Shown here piece by piece: positions 9,054 through 15,649 of a DNA stretch of 17,770 nt. Numbering within the stretch: position 1 is the first letter of the stretch; each line of letters opens with the position of its first letter. The DNA is from Clostridia bacterium (lineage in GTDB: Bacteria; Bacillota_A; Clostridia; Oscillospirales; CAG-272): the NCBI GenBank assembly GCA_017408625.1, contig JAFQUG010000114.1, forward strand, positions 1-17,770, read 5' to 3'. The notes under the pieces were generated by a model. It was not told the origin of the DNA, made no database searches, and saw only the letters and a program-made list of their open reading frames with translations. The translations under genes were made by a program, and so were the position numbers.

Positions 9054-9737
9054 TTATTTCGCTTCTGCGATGACGCGGTTGAGCTTGGAAATAAACTCGT
9101 CCACGTCATTGTTGCTTTGCATGGGCAGCTGCAGCGTACCCTCTTCCCATTTGAAGCAAAGCAGGGAATAATTGACCGTTTTGGTCTGCTTGCCAAAGGT
9201 CAGCTTGACGCTCTCGTTTGAGATCTCCGGTCTTTCCATGCTTGCATAGGGGATCTCGATGATCTCGGTCTCGGGCTCTTGCTCCGAAAGCAGAGAAATG
9301 CGGCGGCGCACGATGTAAAGCTCGGTATCCAAAGCGTAGATCAGCGCGGAGTCAAATTGCTCGCTGCGCACCGATCCGCTCTTGGCGTATTTGTGAAGCT
9401 TTGCGTCGTCGTATACGTAGCCCTGCAGCGGCAGCATGGGAATCAGCTTGAGCATGCGTTTTTCGAATTTGGGGTTTTCCACCAGATCCACCGCCATCCC
9501 TTCGGTCTGCTTGGCAATGCATGCGTCAATGTCCGCATCGGTCACGCGCTGCGAGGCACCCACCAGCAAAAGCACAATGCCCACGGGGGCGGCGATTGAT
9601 GCAAGCACGTAGGAAACGTAGCCGTAGCCGAAGAAAAAGAGAATAATGCCGACGACCAAAAGGCCGATGCCCACGTAGAGCATGGTGTCGGTTTTGGTGA
9701 AATAGTTGTGATTTCGTTTGATTTGCTTCTGATCCAT
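9054..9737 (-). CDS. Two-TM membrane protein with a soluble, possibly PH-like domain
   Basis: 227 residues with AAAGGA upstream of the ATG. After a short basic N terminus, two helices lie at about 19-41 (MLYVGIGLLVVGIILFFFGY) and 43-62. The remaining ~165 residues are soluble and beta-rich, with segments such as ALIYALDTELYIVRRRISLL and VKLTFGKQTKTVNYSLLCF. Strand spacing and a terminal helix (NDVDEFISKLNRVIAEAK) resemble bacterial PH-like domains, but no diagnostic motif confirms this. The soluble part is probably cytoplasmic. It is a single-gene unit with its own consensus promoter and an upstream 49-base element shared with the PadR operon. The function is unknown. Confidence 0.75.
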   Translation of the reverse strand: MDQKQIKRNHNYFTKTDTMLYVGIGLLVVGIILFFFGYGYVSYVLASIAAPVGIVLLLVGASQRVTDADIDACIAKQTEGMAVDLVENPKFEKRMLKLIPMLPLQGYVYDDAKLHKYAKSGSVRSEQFDSALIYALDTELYIVRRRISLLSEQEPETEIIEIPYASMERPEISNESVKLTFGKQTKTVNYSLLCFKWEEGTLQLPMQSNNDVDEFISKLNRVIAEAK

Positions 9738-9766
9738 AAAAAATCCTTTCGTGTGTGGTTGCTTTC

Positions 9767-9795
9767 ATTATATAAGGGAATGCGCACCGTGTCAA
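9767..9795 (-). promoter_or_regulatory. Perfect-consensus sigma-A promoter of the two-TM gene
   Basis: On the - strand TTGACA (9790-9795) is separated by exactly 17 bases from TATAAT (9767-9772), 30 bases before the ATG at 9737. Both hexamers match consensus fully, so basal expression may be strong unless it is repressed. Confidence 0.9.
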
Positions 9796-9844
9796 TGACG
9801 CGTTGGTTGAGTTTGGCTCAACGTAGGCTATACCCTCTACGTAT

Positions 9845-9893
9845 ATACAGACACAAAAACCGGGGAAAAGGTTGGGTTTGGCGGAAAATTTTT
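9845..9893 (-). promoter_or_regulatory. 49-base repeated element, copy 1; candidate ECF-type promoter
   Basis: Identical over 49 bases to 11422-11470. On the - strand it reads an A/T tract (AAAAATTTT), then AACC, then a 16-base spacer with a CCCCGG/T-rich core, then TGTC. This resembles the ECF-sigma layout AAC-N16/17-CGTC with an AT-rich upstream element. It points toward the two-TM gene, whose consensus promoter begins 49 bases further on. Between them are two small dyads (9806-9822 and 9821-9842). The sequence repeat is certain; the promoter role is inferred. Confidence 0.6.
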
Positions 9894-9957
9894 TGTCGGG
9901 GCGGCATTTCATTAAGCGAATTCTTCGTTCTTTTCCTGTAAGCTCAGAATCGCCGCT

Positions 9958-10971
9958 TTATTCTTGCGATCTCTCTAGCATGGAAATCAAGCTTGACATA
10001 GAATACAGCTTTGCATTCCCCAAGGAGGCGGGCAAGGTATCACCGTCAATCAGCTTGTGAATATGGCTGTTTTCGCAAATCTCGACGTTCAGCGGTATGG
10101 GATTCAACAAGAAAACAGGAATATTGATTTTGTCGGGGGCAAAGCATTCCTCATATTTCACCTCTGGCATGAGATGTGCTCCTTGGGGAAGCTTGACAAT
10201 TTCGGAATGATAGTACGTAAAAAACGGATCGCGTTCCATTCCCTTGGGACGGAAGATGGACATTCGGGCGAGCGGGGCAACACCGGGAGACATAAACATA
10301 TACCCGAAATTCTTGTCATAGCTATAGATCCCATTGTCTTGGAGATGGAGCGTGCGGTGACGCTTTACCGTAGCCCACAAGGATAGAATATAGCGATGGT
10401 TGCCAAGCTCCACGATCAGCTCAGGAGATGTTGTACGGACGAACAAGGATTTGTACCCATTCTCTCGGCATATCAATGTGCCGTTATGCTTTTTCACAAA
10501 GGACTTCAGTCGTCGTAAAGCAGATGCCCGCTTGCTGATTGCGCGCGTCCATTTTATGGTAAGCATTACCAGTGTGAAAATAGCAGCGATGGCAATCAAT
10601 TGTAAACCAAAGCCACTCCATGCTTGCACGTAATCATTTTCAGTGGTCAAATACAAATAGAACAATCCACCAATGACCGCCGCTCCTGCCAGCCAAGGAA
10701 GAAGTATAGGGAAATGGTGCGTGTTGTGCACCGAAGCCATCAAGGTTGAAAGCTTATCGGTGCTTCCCAATGACTCTTCCAGCTCGGCATACGCTTTTTC
10801 GGGAGGAACTCCCTGCCTCATAATGTCTTCTATGGCATCCTCCAGATGTGCGCGAAATTCGGCAGTTACCTTTTTTCTGCGACGTTCCGATTTGATCTCG
10901 CTGCAGACTCTGGCAGCCAAACGATCCAAGGCATCACAGAGGTCAAAATTACTGTTATTCCGCTCGGCCAT
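9958..10971 (-). CDS. HAAS-type (permease prefix) membrane protein partnered with PadR
   Basis: 337 residues. I chose the ATG at 10971 (MAERNNSNFDL) because it lies 1 base after the PadR stop and has GAGGGAG before it; the longer frame to 10992 would overlap PadR. Residues ~1-85 form the helical domain commonly encoded next to PadR genes (EFRAHLEDAIEDIMRQGVPP, then AYAELEESLGS), similar to HAAS/DUF1700 or permease prefix domains. Helices follow at about 93-113 and 121-145, then a ~190-residue soluble part I do not recognise, with charged strands and a conserved-looking FLLNPIPLNVEI. In known pairs the HAAS protein is thought to be the PadR-regulated membrane target. No ABC permease part is present, so this is a stand-alone version. 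The stop is followed after 64 bases by copy 1 of the 49-base element. Confidence 0.75.
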   Translation of the reverse strand: MAERNNSNFDLCDALDRLAARVCSEIKSERRRKKVTAEFRAHLEDAIEDIMRQGVPPEKAYAELEESLGSTDKLSTLMASVHNTHHFPILLPWLAGAAVIGGLFYLYLTTENDYVQAWSGFGLQLIAIAAIFTLVMLTIKWTRAISKRASALRRLKSFVKKHNGTLICRENGYKSLFVRTTSPELIVELGNHRYILSLWATVKRHRTLHLQDNGIYSYDKNFGYMFMSPGVAPLARMSIFRPKGMERDPFFTYYHSEIVKLPQGAHLMPEVKYEECFAPDKINIPVFLLNPIPLNVEICENSHIHKLIDGDTLPASLGNAKLYSMSSLISMLERSQE

Positions 10972-10972
10972 A

Positions 10973-11308
10973 TCATACTCCCTCTGTGCCAAGCACCAGC
11001 GTCACAGCGTCGCTGAAAGCTTGCCATTCTTGCATGCGGGTGGCCAGATGAATTTTTCCTTGTACCGTGATGCGGTAATAACGGCGTAAACGTCCGGTTT
11101 CGCTTTGTCCTTCATAAGAAGTCACGTGTCCTTCTTTTTCAAGCATGTGCAGTATGGGATACAGCGTACCTTCGTTGAGCTTGAATGCATCGTTGGAACG
11201 GGCAGCAATTTCACGAATAATGCGGTAACCGTACATATCCTCATCCGCAATGACGCGCAGCACCATGAGAGGCGTACTGCCTTTGAGCAATTCTTTACTG
11301 ATTTTCAT
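10973..11308 (-). CDS. PadR-family transcriptional repressor
   Basis: 111 residues. The start at 11308 (MKISKELLKGSTPLMVL) has AGGAGG 9 bases upstream; upstream ATGs overlap or crowd that site. The fold is the classic short PadR winged helix: MVLRVIADEDMYGYRIIREI, then LNEGTLYPILHMLEKEGHV with the conserved GTLYP(I)LxxLE signature, the wing (GRLRRYYRIT), and a C-terminal dimerisation helix. It is the first gene of a two-gene operon with the HAAS-type gene, 1 base apart. A 7-bp dyad over the expected transcription start suggests autorepression. Ligand unknown. Confidence 0.93.
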   Translation of the reverse strand: MKISKELLKGSTPLMVLRVIADEDMYGYRIIREIAARSNDAFKLNEGTLYPILHMLEKEGHVTSYEGQSETGRLRRYYRITVQGKIHLATRMQEWQAFSDAVTLVLGTEGV

Positions 11309-11328
11309 GTTCATATACCTCCTGCTTT

Positions 11329-11351
11329 GATACATAGATATCCGATGTATC
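11329..11351. promoter_or_regulatory. Candidate PadR operator dyad
   Basis: GATACAT and ATGTATC form perfect 7-bp arms around a 9-base centre (AGATATCCG on the + strand). The dyad begins 1 base downstream of the -10 box of the PadR promoter and covers the expected transcription start, a standard position for autorepression. The family often binds ATGT/ACAT half-sites, although usually in the opposite orientation, so binding by this PadR is inferred. Confidence 0.65.
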
Positions 11352-11352
11352 T

Positions 11353-11381
11353 ATTATACCTCGTAAATCTATGCTTGTCAA
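11353..11381 (-). promoter_or_regulatory. Perfect-consensus sigma-A promoter of the padR operon
   Basis: TTGACA (11376-11381) and TATAAT (11353-11358) on the - strand are separated by 17 bases and precede the AGGAGG and ATG of PadR. The candidate operator dyad abuts the -10 box, and an AAAAATTTT tract lies just upstream of the -35 box. Confidence 0.92.
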
Positions 11382-11421
11382 GGGGGTAACGAAAATTTTT
11401 AGTGATTGTGCCGACTGCATC

Positions 11422-11470
11422 ATACAGACACAAAAACCGGGGAAAAGGTTGGGTTTGGCGGAAAATTTTT
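11422..11470 (-). promoter_or_regulatory. 49-base repeated element, copy 2; candidate ECF-type promoter
   Basis: Identical to 9845-9893. It begins 10 bases after the stop of the AraC-type gene and lies 40 bases upstream of the -35 box of the PadR promoter. The same AACC and TGTC boxes point toward PadR. A weak AAACC/GGTTT stem followed by T residues means a terminator role for the AraC transcript is an alternative. Confidence 0.6.
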
Positions 11471-11480
11471 GAAAAGGGGG

Positions 11481-12683
11481 TTATTTACGATATCCGCAAT
11501 TCTTGGCGACCTTGATCAGCCCGACATGTTCGCAGATTTCTACGCCAAGGGGAGAGTCGTCCTCATCTGCATTCGAGTTGCCAATGGAGGCATTGTCCTT
11601 CAAGCAATGATCTATAGCATATTTCCACATAAGATCGATTGCCTTTTGCTCGCTTGTCACTTCCAAGGTAAAGATTGCACCGATATCGAATTTGCGAAGC
11701 TCGCGGATTTGGTCGAGCGCGGGCATGGCAAGGCAGATCAGCTCGTCGTCTGCAAAAACGCCCATTGGTTGCATGCCGGCGTTTCCCGTGCCGTCAAAGC
11801 AGATTTGAATTGCTCTGACGTGACAATCCGCACAGCCGCCATTTTGTTTGAATGACTTGACCTGCGGCAGATCCTCTGCGGTCAGCAAGCGCGCCTGCAT
11901 GCCCTCGTATTCGGGAACGCTGACCTTGTCCTTGGGGTAGATCATGTCGTACCCGTAACGGCAAGTCAAACCAAGTCGTGCGATCTCTGCGTCGAATTGC
12001 TCCCATTCCGAATCAACAGAGCGGCGCATCGAGAATCGCGGAGTTGGAAGCTTGGCAATAAGCTTCAGATAGGGCAGCGCGTCCTGCTCACTTTCACAGA
12101 TCAGCATGACGGAGGGCTCGACTGAATTGTAATCGGACAGATAAATAAAATGCTCAAGCGCTTCGGGATCGCCAAGCGTCAGCACCTCGCATTCTGCGAC
12201 AGTCATTTCCACAATATCCTCGGCATATTTGAGGGGATTGTGTGTAAAGCAGAAGTCAAGCGCAAGATCAATGTCCGAAGCCTTCAGCTCGGGAAAGCTG
12301 CGTCTGAAGTGGCTGATGGAAATTTTTCCGGAAAGATCGTGCCAGGAAATTGCCGTTCCCGCGTATTTTTCGCGGTATTCGCTGGGCGAGATGCTGTAGA
12401 AATTCTTGAATGCGCGTGTGAAGCTTTCGGGGCTTGCGTAGCCATAGTCCAGGGCGATTTCCAAAATGGTCTTTTGTGTTCTTCGAAGATCAAGCGCGCT
12501 TCTTGTCAGCTTGTAAATGCGGGAGTATTCCACGGGGCTGTATCCCGTATGCTGCCTGAAGATTGCATCGAAGTAGTTAAGCGAAAATCCTGCGTTGGTT
12601 GCAATGCTCTGCAGAGACAGATTGTCTTTGGGGTTCTTTTGAATAAAATCGATGGCTTTGTCGATTAAATTTTTGTTTTCCAT
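11481..12683 (-). CDS. AraC-family regulator with GNAT-like C-terminal domain
   Basis: 400 residues, with AAGGAGA 7 bases before the ATG. Residues ~1-103 are a complete two-HTH AraC DNA-binding domain (NLSLQSIATNAGFSLNYFDAIFR and TILEIALDYGYASPESFTRAF, ending ISPSEYREKY). Having the DNA-binding part first and an effector domain behind resembles the Rob/SoxS-type layout. The middle (~120-260) is unclassified. The end (~265-400) follows the GNAT order: a VxLLTAEDLPQV-like entry, a GVFADDELICLA strand pair, IGAIFTLEV, then a helix. The acetyl-CoA phosphate-binding R/QxxGxG/A is not recognisable (SEQKAIDLMW in its place), so the domain may act as a sensor rather than an enzyme. The GH operon upstream on the same strand is a possible target, by proximity only. 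Confidence 0.85.
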   Translation of the reverse strand: MENKNLIDKAIDFIQKNPKDNLSLQSIATNAGFSLNYFDAIFRQHTGYSPVEYSRIYKLTRSALDLRRTQKTILEIALDYGYASPESFTRAFKNFYSISPSEYREKYAGTAISWHDLSGKISISHFRRSFPELKASDIDLALDFCFTHNPLKYAEDIVEMTVAECEVLTLGDPEALEHFIYLSDYNSVEPSVMLICESEQDALPYLKLIAKLPTPRFSMRRSVDSEWEQFDAEIARLGLTCRYGYDMIYPKDKVSVPEYEGMQARLLTAEDLPQVKSFKQNGGCADCHVRAIQICFDGTGNAGMQPMGVFADDELICLAMPALDQIRELRKFDIGAIFTLEVTSEQKAIDLMWKYAIDHCLKDNASIGNSNADEDDSPLGVEICEHVGLIKVAKNCGYRK

Positions 12684-12773
12684 AAAGTCATCTCCTTTCT
12701 GTGTCTACAGTTTAGCATACAAGCAGGGCGGCTGTCCTTGCAGAAATTACGGAGTTTTCCTGTTTGTGATATC

Positions 12774-12802
12774 ATTATAGCACACGAATGCGCATTTGTC
12801 TT
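12774..12802 (-). promoter_or_regulatory. Sigma-A promoter of the AraC-type gene
   Basis: On the - strand AAGACA (12797-12802) is separated by 17 bases from TATAAT (12774-12779), with a TGC extension just before the -10 box. The predicted leader is about 85 bases. TGTC-TT-GACA overlapping the -35 box is a short dyad that could be an operator. Confidence 0.75.
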
Positions 12803-12881
12803 GACAGAAAACGCTGAATTGCTGATTTTTTCGAAGTGCGAAAAGATTATTGTCAAGGCTGCCCCGAAAAGATATGCAACG

Positions 12882-13084
12882 AAAAGCCGTCCCCACAGGG
12901 GAAGGAGGGATCCCGTAGCGTAGCGTTACGGGAGGAAGGGGACATGTATGGAAGTTGGGCAAGTACACATTTTATAGAAACTATTATTGTTTTCAAAATA
13001 ATAGTGTTTTGTTTTCATTACAACGCCCCTTCCCCTCGCGACGCTACGCTGCGAGGCGCCCCTTCCCCTGTGGGGACGGCTTTT
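12882..13084. mobile_element. 203-bp MITE-like palindromic element
   Basis: The ends are perfect 24-base inverted repeats (12882-12905 and 13061-13084; each begins AAAAGCCGTCCCCACAGGGG read inward). AACG flanks both ends directly (12878-12881 and 13085-13088), a possible 4-bp target duplication. Inside are three hairpins: TCCCGTA/TACGGGA (12911-12933), a central ACTATTATT/AATAATAGT (12980-13005) and CCTCGC/GCGAGG (13034-13056). The loops of the two outer hairpins carry the complementary core GCGTAGCG/CGCTACGC. No transposase is encoded, so movement would need a partner in trans. I do not recognise the family. Confidence 0.8.
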
Positions 13085-13136
13085 AACGCGTATCCGCATC
13101 ATGCACTCAGTTGTTCACGGTGCACTCATACAAAAC

Positions 13137-13165
13137 CACGGGGCAAAGATGGTCTTTGCCCCGTG
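13137..13165 (-). terminator. Intrinsic terminator of the GH operon
   Basis: A 13-base perfect stem (CACGGGGCAAAGA with TCTTTGCCCCGTG) has a 3-base loop and is followed on the - strand by GTTTTG. It lies 15 bases after the stop of the GH99-like gene. The U-tract is short, but the stem is very stable. Confidence 0.85.
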
Positions 13166-13180
13166 ATGTCAAAAAATATT

Positions 13181-14320
13181 TTATTCTTCTTCCACGAATA
13201 CGTCGCGGATGGCTTCGAGATAGCCGTAGCCGTATTTGGTGTCGGGCTCCAGGTAACTGGTTTCGGTCCACTCGTTCCAGGAGTTGACGGTGATCAGCGG
13301 AGCGGGCAGGTTATGGGTGTCCACGTATTCCTTTGCCTTGATCAACGCCTTTTTGAACGCCTCGGGCGGGTTGTTTCTGCAGACGGCGGGCGTGTAGGAA
13401 ATAAAGCGAGGGTTATTGTCCCAGCCGATCGAAACGTGCGGGTAGTAGGGAACGGTATAGTCCTTATCCATGCGCGCCCATTCGTTATATACGATAGGAA
13501 GAATTTCCTTTTCGTAGTCCTTGTCCATGTAGCAGAAGTGTACGAACTGGTAGTTGGTCACGCTGTCAAAGCCAAGGGCGGGAACGACTTCCTTGGTGGA
13601 GAGCGTGTGCGTGCCGTCCACGCCGCTCATGTTGGAGATGCGCTCGCCCCATGCGGTCAGCTGCAGCTCAAGACCGGGGTGACCCGCCTTGATGGTCTCC
13701 TCCTTGAACCAATCCAACGCCTCGCGGGTCGCCTCCACGCTGCCAAGTCCCTTGACCAGGTTATCCACGTCGTAGATCATGAACACGGGCTTGCCGTTGA
13801 TCTTGTAATAGTTGGGTCTGGAGAAGTATTTGTCAATGATGCGGTGCGCCACGATCTCAAATTCGTGTCTGTCCACAGCACCCAGCCATACGGTGGGATC
13901 CTGTCCGCGCCAGAGCAGGTCGGAAAGGCGGGTATCCCAGGTATAACCCGCGTCATGGTTTGCCCACATGATGTAAAACTTCATCTTTTCGTTGTTGGAA
14001 GCGCCGAGGAAGCCCTCGTCCAGGCACTGCTCCAAGAAGGGGCGGCGGTCATACCAGTACCAGTCGTAGATAAAGACGTTAACGCCGTGCTTGGTCGCCT
14101 CTTCAATCTGCATTTCCATGACGCGGGGGTCAGCCTCGTCGCAGCAGCCCCACAGGGGCTTCCTGTCCCACTCGTAATCGGCGGGCTTTTGGGGCATGCG
14201 GGAAGGAACGGACATCACAGTCTGCCACTCACCAATGCCGTCCGGCCAGAACTGGCGCGAGCGCATTTCCTTGCCTGTGTAAGAGGGCCACACGTAGGCG
14301 GCGATGTCGTATTTTTGCAT
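13181..14320 (-). CDS. GH99-like / WbsX-type protein
   Basis: 379 residues, with AAGGAGA before the ATG and no signal peptide, so cytoplasmic. The N terminus (YDIAAYVWPSYTG), the segment VNVFIYDWYWYDRRPFLEQCL near 80-100, KINGKPVFMIYDV near 173-185, and the C-terminal NSWNEWTETSYLEPD followed by YGYGYLEAI match the pattern of GH99-like/WbsX-type proteins. E350-x-x-E353 in the NEWTE motif corresponds by position to the paired Glu residues of GH99 mannosidases, which would allow hydrolysis, though many relatives have no tested activity and were first named as glycosyltransferases. It is the last gene of a three-gene operon with two GH43 enzymes, 54 bases after the previous gene. The substrate is not determined. 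Confidence 0.82.
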   Translation of the reverse strand: MQKYDIAAYVWPSYTGKEMRSRQFWPDGIGEWQTVMSVPSRMPQKPADYEWDRKPLWGCCDEADPRVMEMQIEEATKHGVNVFIYDWYWYDRRPFLEQCLDEGFLGASNNEKMKFYIMWANHDAGYTWDTRLSDLLWRGQDPTVWLGAVDRHEFEIVAHRIIDKYFSRPNYYKINGKPVFMIYDVDNLVKGLGSVEATREALDWFKEETIKAGHPGLELQLTAWGERISNMSGVDGTHTLSTKEVVPALGFDSVTNYQFVHFCYMDKDYEKEILPIVYNEWARMDKDYTVPYYPHVSIGWDNNPRFISYTPAVCRNNPPEAFKKALIKAKEYVDTHNLPAPLITVNSWNEWTETSYLEPDTKYGYGYLEAIRDVFVEEE

Positions 14321-14374
14321 AAGGGTCTCCTTCTGCTGCTTGTGCAGCGTGTATGTGATATTTTAATTTTTGAT

Positions 14375-15619
14375 TTAAGGCTTGATCTGCTCAAAGCAAA
14401 AATCGTCAAAGTGCAAGAGGTCGTCACCCTCACCGCGGAATACAAAGCACAGGTTGTGCGTGCCGTGCGTGTTGGAAAGTCTGCAGGAAACCTCTTGCAG
14501 CTCACCCTTGCGCGGCTCGACCTTGCAATAGCCCAGCAGTGCGCCGAAGGGGCTGCCCTCGCGGATCTCAATTTCGCAAGGCGTGTTCTCGCAGGTGCAG
14601 CGGATATACATTTTAGCGTTCTGACGCATGCCGTTTACGTTCTGATAATAGAGGTAAGAGCCGTCCTTGATGCCGCGCATTTCAAAGCCGTCGGCATTCT
14701 TTTTCTTGCAAACGCCGTCCGATGCGGCAAAGTACCATTCTCCCTTGATACAGGGCCAGGTCGCCTCGTACTGACCAACGCCTGCCGTTTTGATAAACTC
14801 GTCGGTATATATATTGCCGTCGTCATCAAAGTGCGCATACACCATTTTTGTGGTGCGGTAATGGCGGTTGACGTGCTCCTCCCCCCAGTTTTCGGGAATG
14901 CCGTAGGCAAAGTAGGTCTGGTTATGGAAGGTGACGAAATTGCCGTGATCGGTATATGCCTCGGTACAGAACGTGCCGCGGTAGGTATAGGGGCCGTACA
15001 CGTTATCCGAGGTGGAATAGAAGGAACGGTGCGAGCTGAGATAATACTTGCCGTTCCACTTGTTGAGCGCGGGGGCGTCGTTGTCGTCCCAGGAGTTGAT
15101 GATCTCAACGGGGCGAGGGGGCTCGGCAAGCGAGATCATATCGTCGTTCAGGCGTGCCATGTAGTATTGCTTGCCTTCACAGGTAAAGCCCCATACGAGG
15201 TAAGGGGTCTGTGCTTCGTCGTCATCAATAAAGACGGAGGGGTCATAGCTGGGGGTGTCTGCCATCCAATAGGTCAGCAGGGGCTTGCCCAGCGCGTCCT
15301 TATAAGGACCTGCGGGGTGATCGCTGACCGCCACGCCGACGCATTTTTGCTGATAGGAGAAATACAGATAGTATTTTCCGTTGCGGTATGCGGAATCGGT
15401 GGCGTAGCATTCGTCGCATTTGCCAAGAAAGGTATCCTCGGGATGGAAGGTGTATTCAAGCTTCCAGTTGAGCATATCGTCCGTGGAAAAGATCAGCCAA
15501 TCGTCCATATAATAGCCCGTGTTTTCGGGACTGCGGTCGTGCGATGCATACATGTAGACCTTGCCCTCGTATACGCGCAGGTGCGGATCACAAATGCCTT
15601 GGTTGGGAATGATTCTCAT
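14375..15619 (-). CDS. GH43-family glycoside hydrolase with CBM6-like C-terminal domain
   Basis: 414 residues, AAGGAGA before the ATG, no signal peptide. The five-bladed propeller (about 1-280) opens with GICDPHLRVYEGKVYMYASHD; D11 is the likely general base and D126 (YDPSVFIDDD) the pKa modulator. A conserved His follows at H225 (HGNFVTF). At the usual general-acid position the sequence reads N-D181-A-P-A-L-N-K-W-N-G-K-Y-Y-L, so Asp replaces the usual Glu. Residues ~285-414 resemble CBM6 (SYLYYQNVNG, IEIREGSPFG, ending LLHFDDFCFEQI). GH43 members act on arabinan, xylan, arabinogalactan and related side chains; the specificity cannot be read here. It sits 30 bases after the upstream galactanase-like gene, in the same operon. 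Confidence 0.85.
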   Translation of the reverse strand: MRIIPNQGICDPHLRVYEGKVYMYASHDRSPENTGYYMDDWLIFSTDDMLNWKLEYTFHPEDTFLGKCDECYATDSAYRNGKYYLYFSYQQKCVGVAVSDHPAGPYKDALGKPLLTYWMADTPSYDPSVFIDDDEAQTPYLVWGFTCEGKQYYMARLNDDMISLAEPPRPVEIINSWDDNDAPALNKWNGKYYLSSHRSFYSTSDNVYGPYTYRGTFCTEAYTDHGNFVTFHNQTYFAYGIPENWGEEHVNRHYRTTKMVYAHFDDDGNIYTDEFIKTAGVGQYEATWPCIKGEWYFAASDGVCKKKNADGFEMRGIKDGSYLYYQNVNGMRQNAKMYIRCTCENTPCEIEIREGSPFGALLGYCKVEPRKGELQEVSCRLSNTHGTHNLCFVFRGEGDDLLHFDDFCFEQIKP

Positions 15620-15649
15620 GTGGGGTCTCCTTGTTTTGGGAAAGTGGTT

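Larger units (their letters stand above)
12684..13180. other. 497-base intergenic region
   Basis: From left to right it contains the AraC leader and promoter, the MITE-like element 12882-13084, about 50 bases with no recognised signal (including a TGCACTCA direct repeat), and the terminator of the GH operon. No plausible gene is seen; the open + strand frame crossing it is discussed among the rejected items. Confidence 0.8.

Noticed and set aside
11406..11855. A 149-codon + strand open frame over the end of the AraC-type gene
   Set aside because: It starts inside the intergenic repeat region and runs antisense to the GNAT-like domain, with no ribosome site or known motif.
14321..14374. GC-rich dyad between the GH43-CBM6 and GH99-like genes (GCTGCTTGTGCAGC) as a terminator
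   Set aside because: The stem is only about 4-5 bp with no U-tract immediately following, and the downstream gene has its own ribosome site within the same operon.
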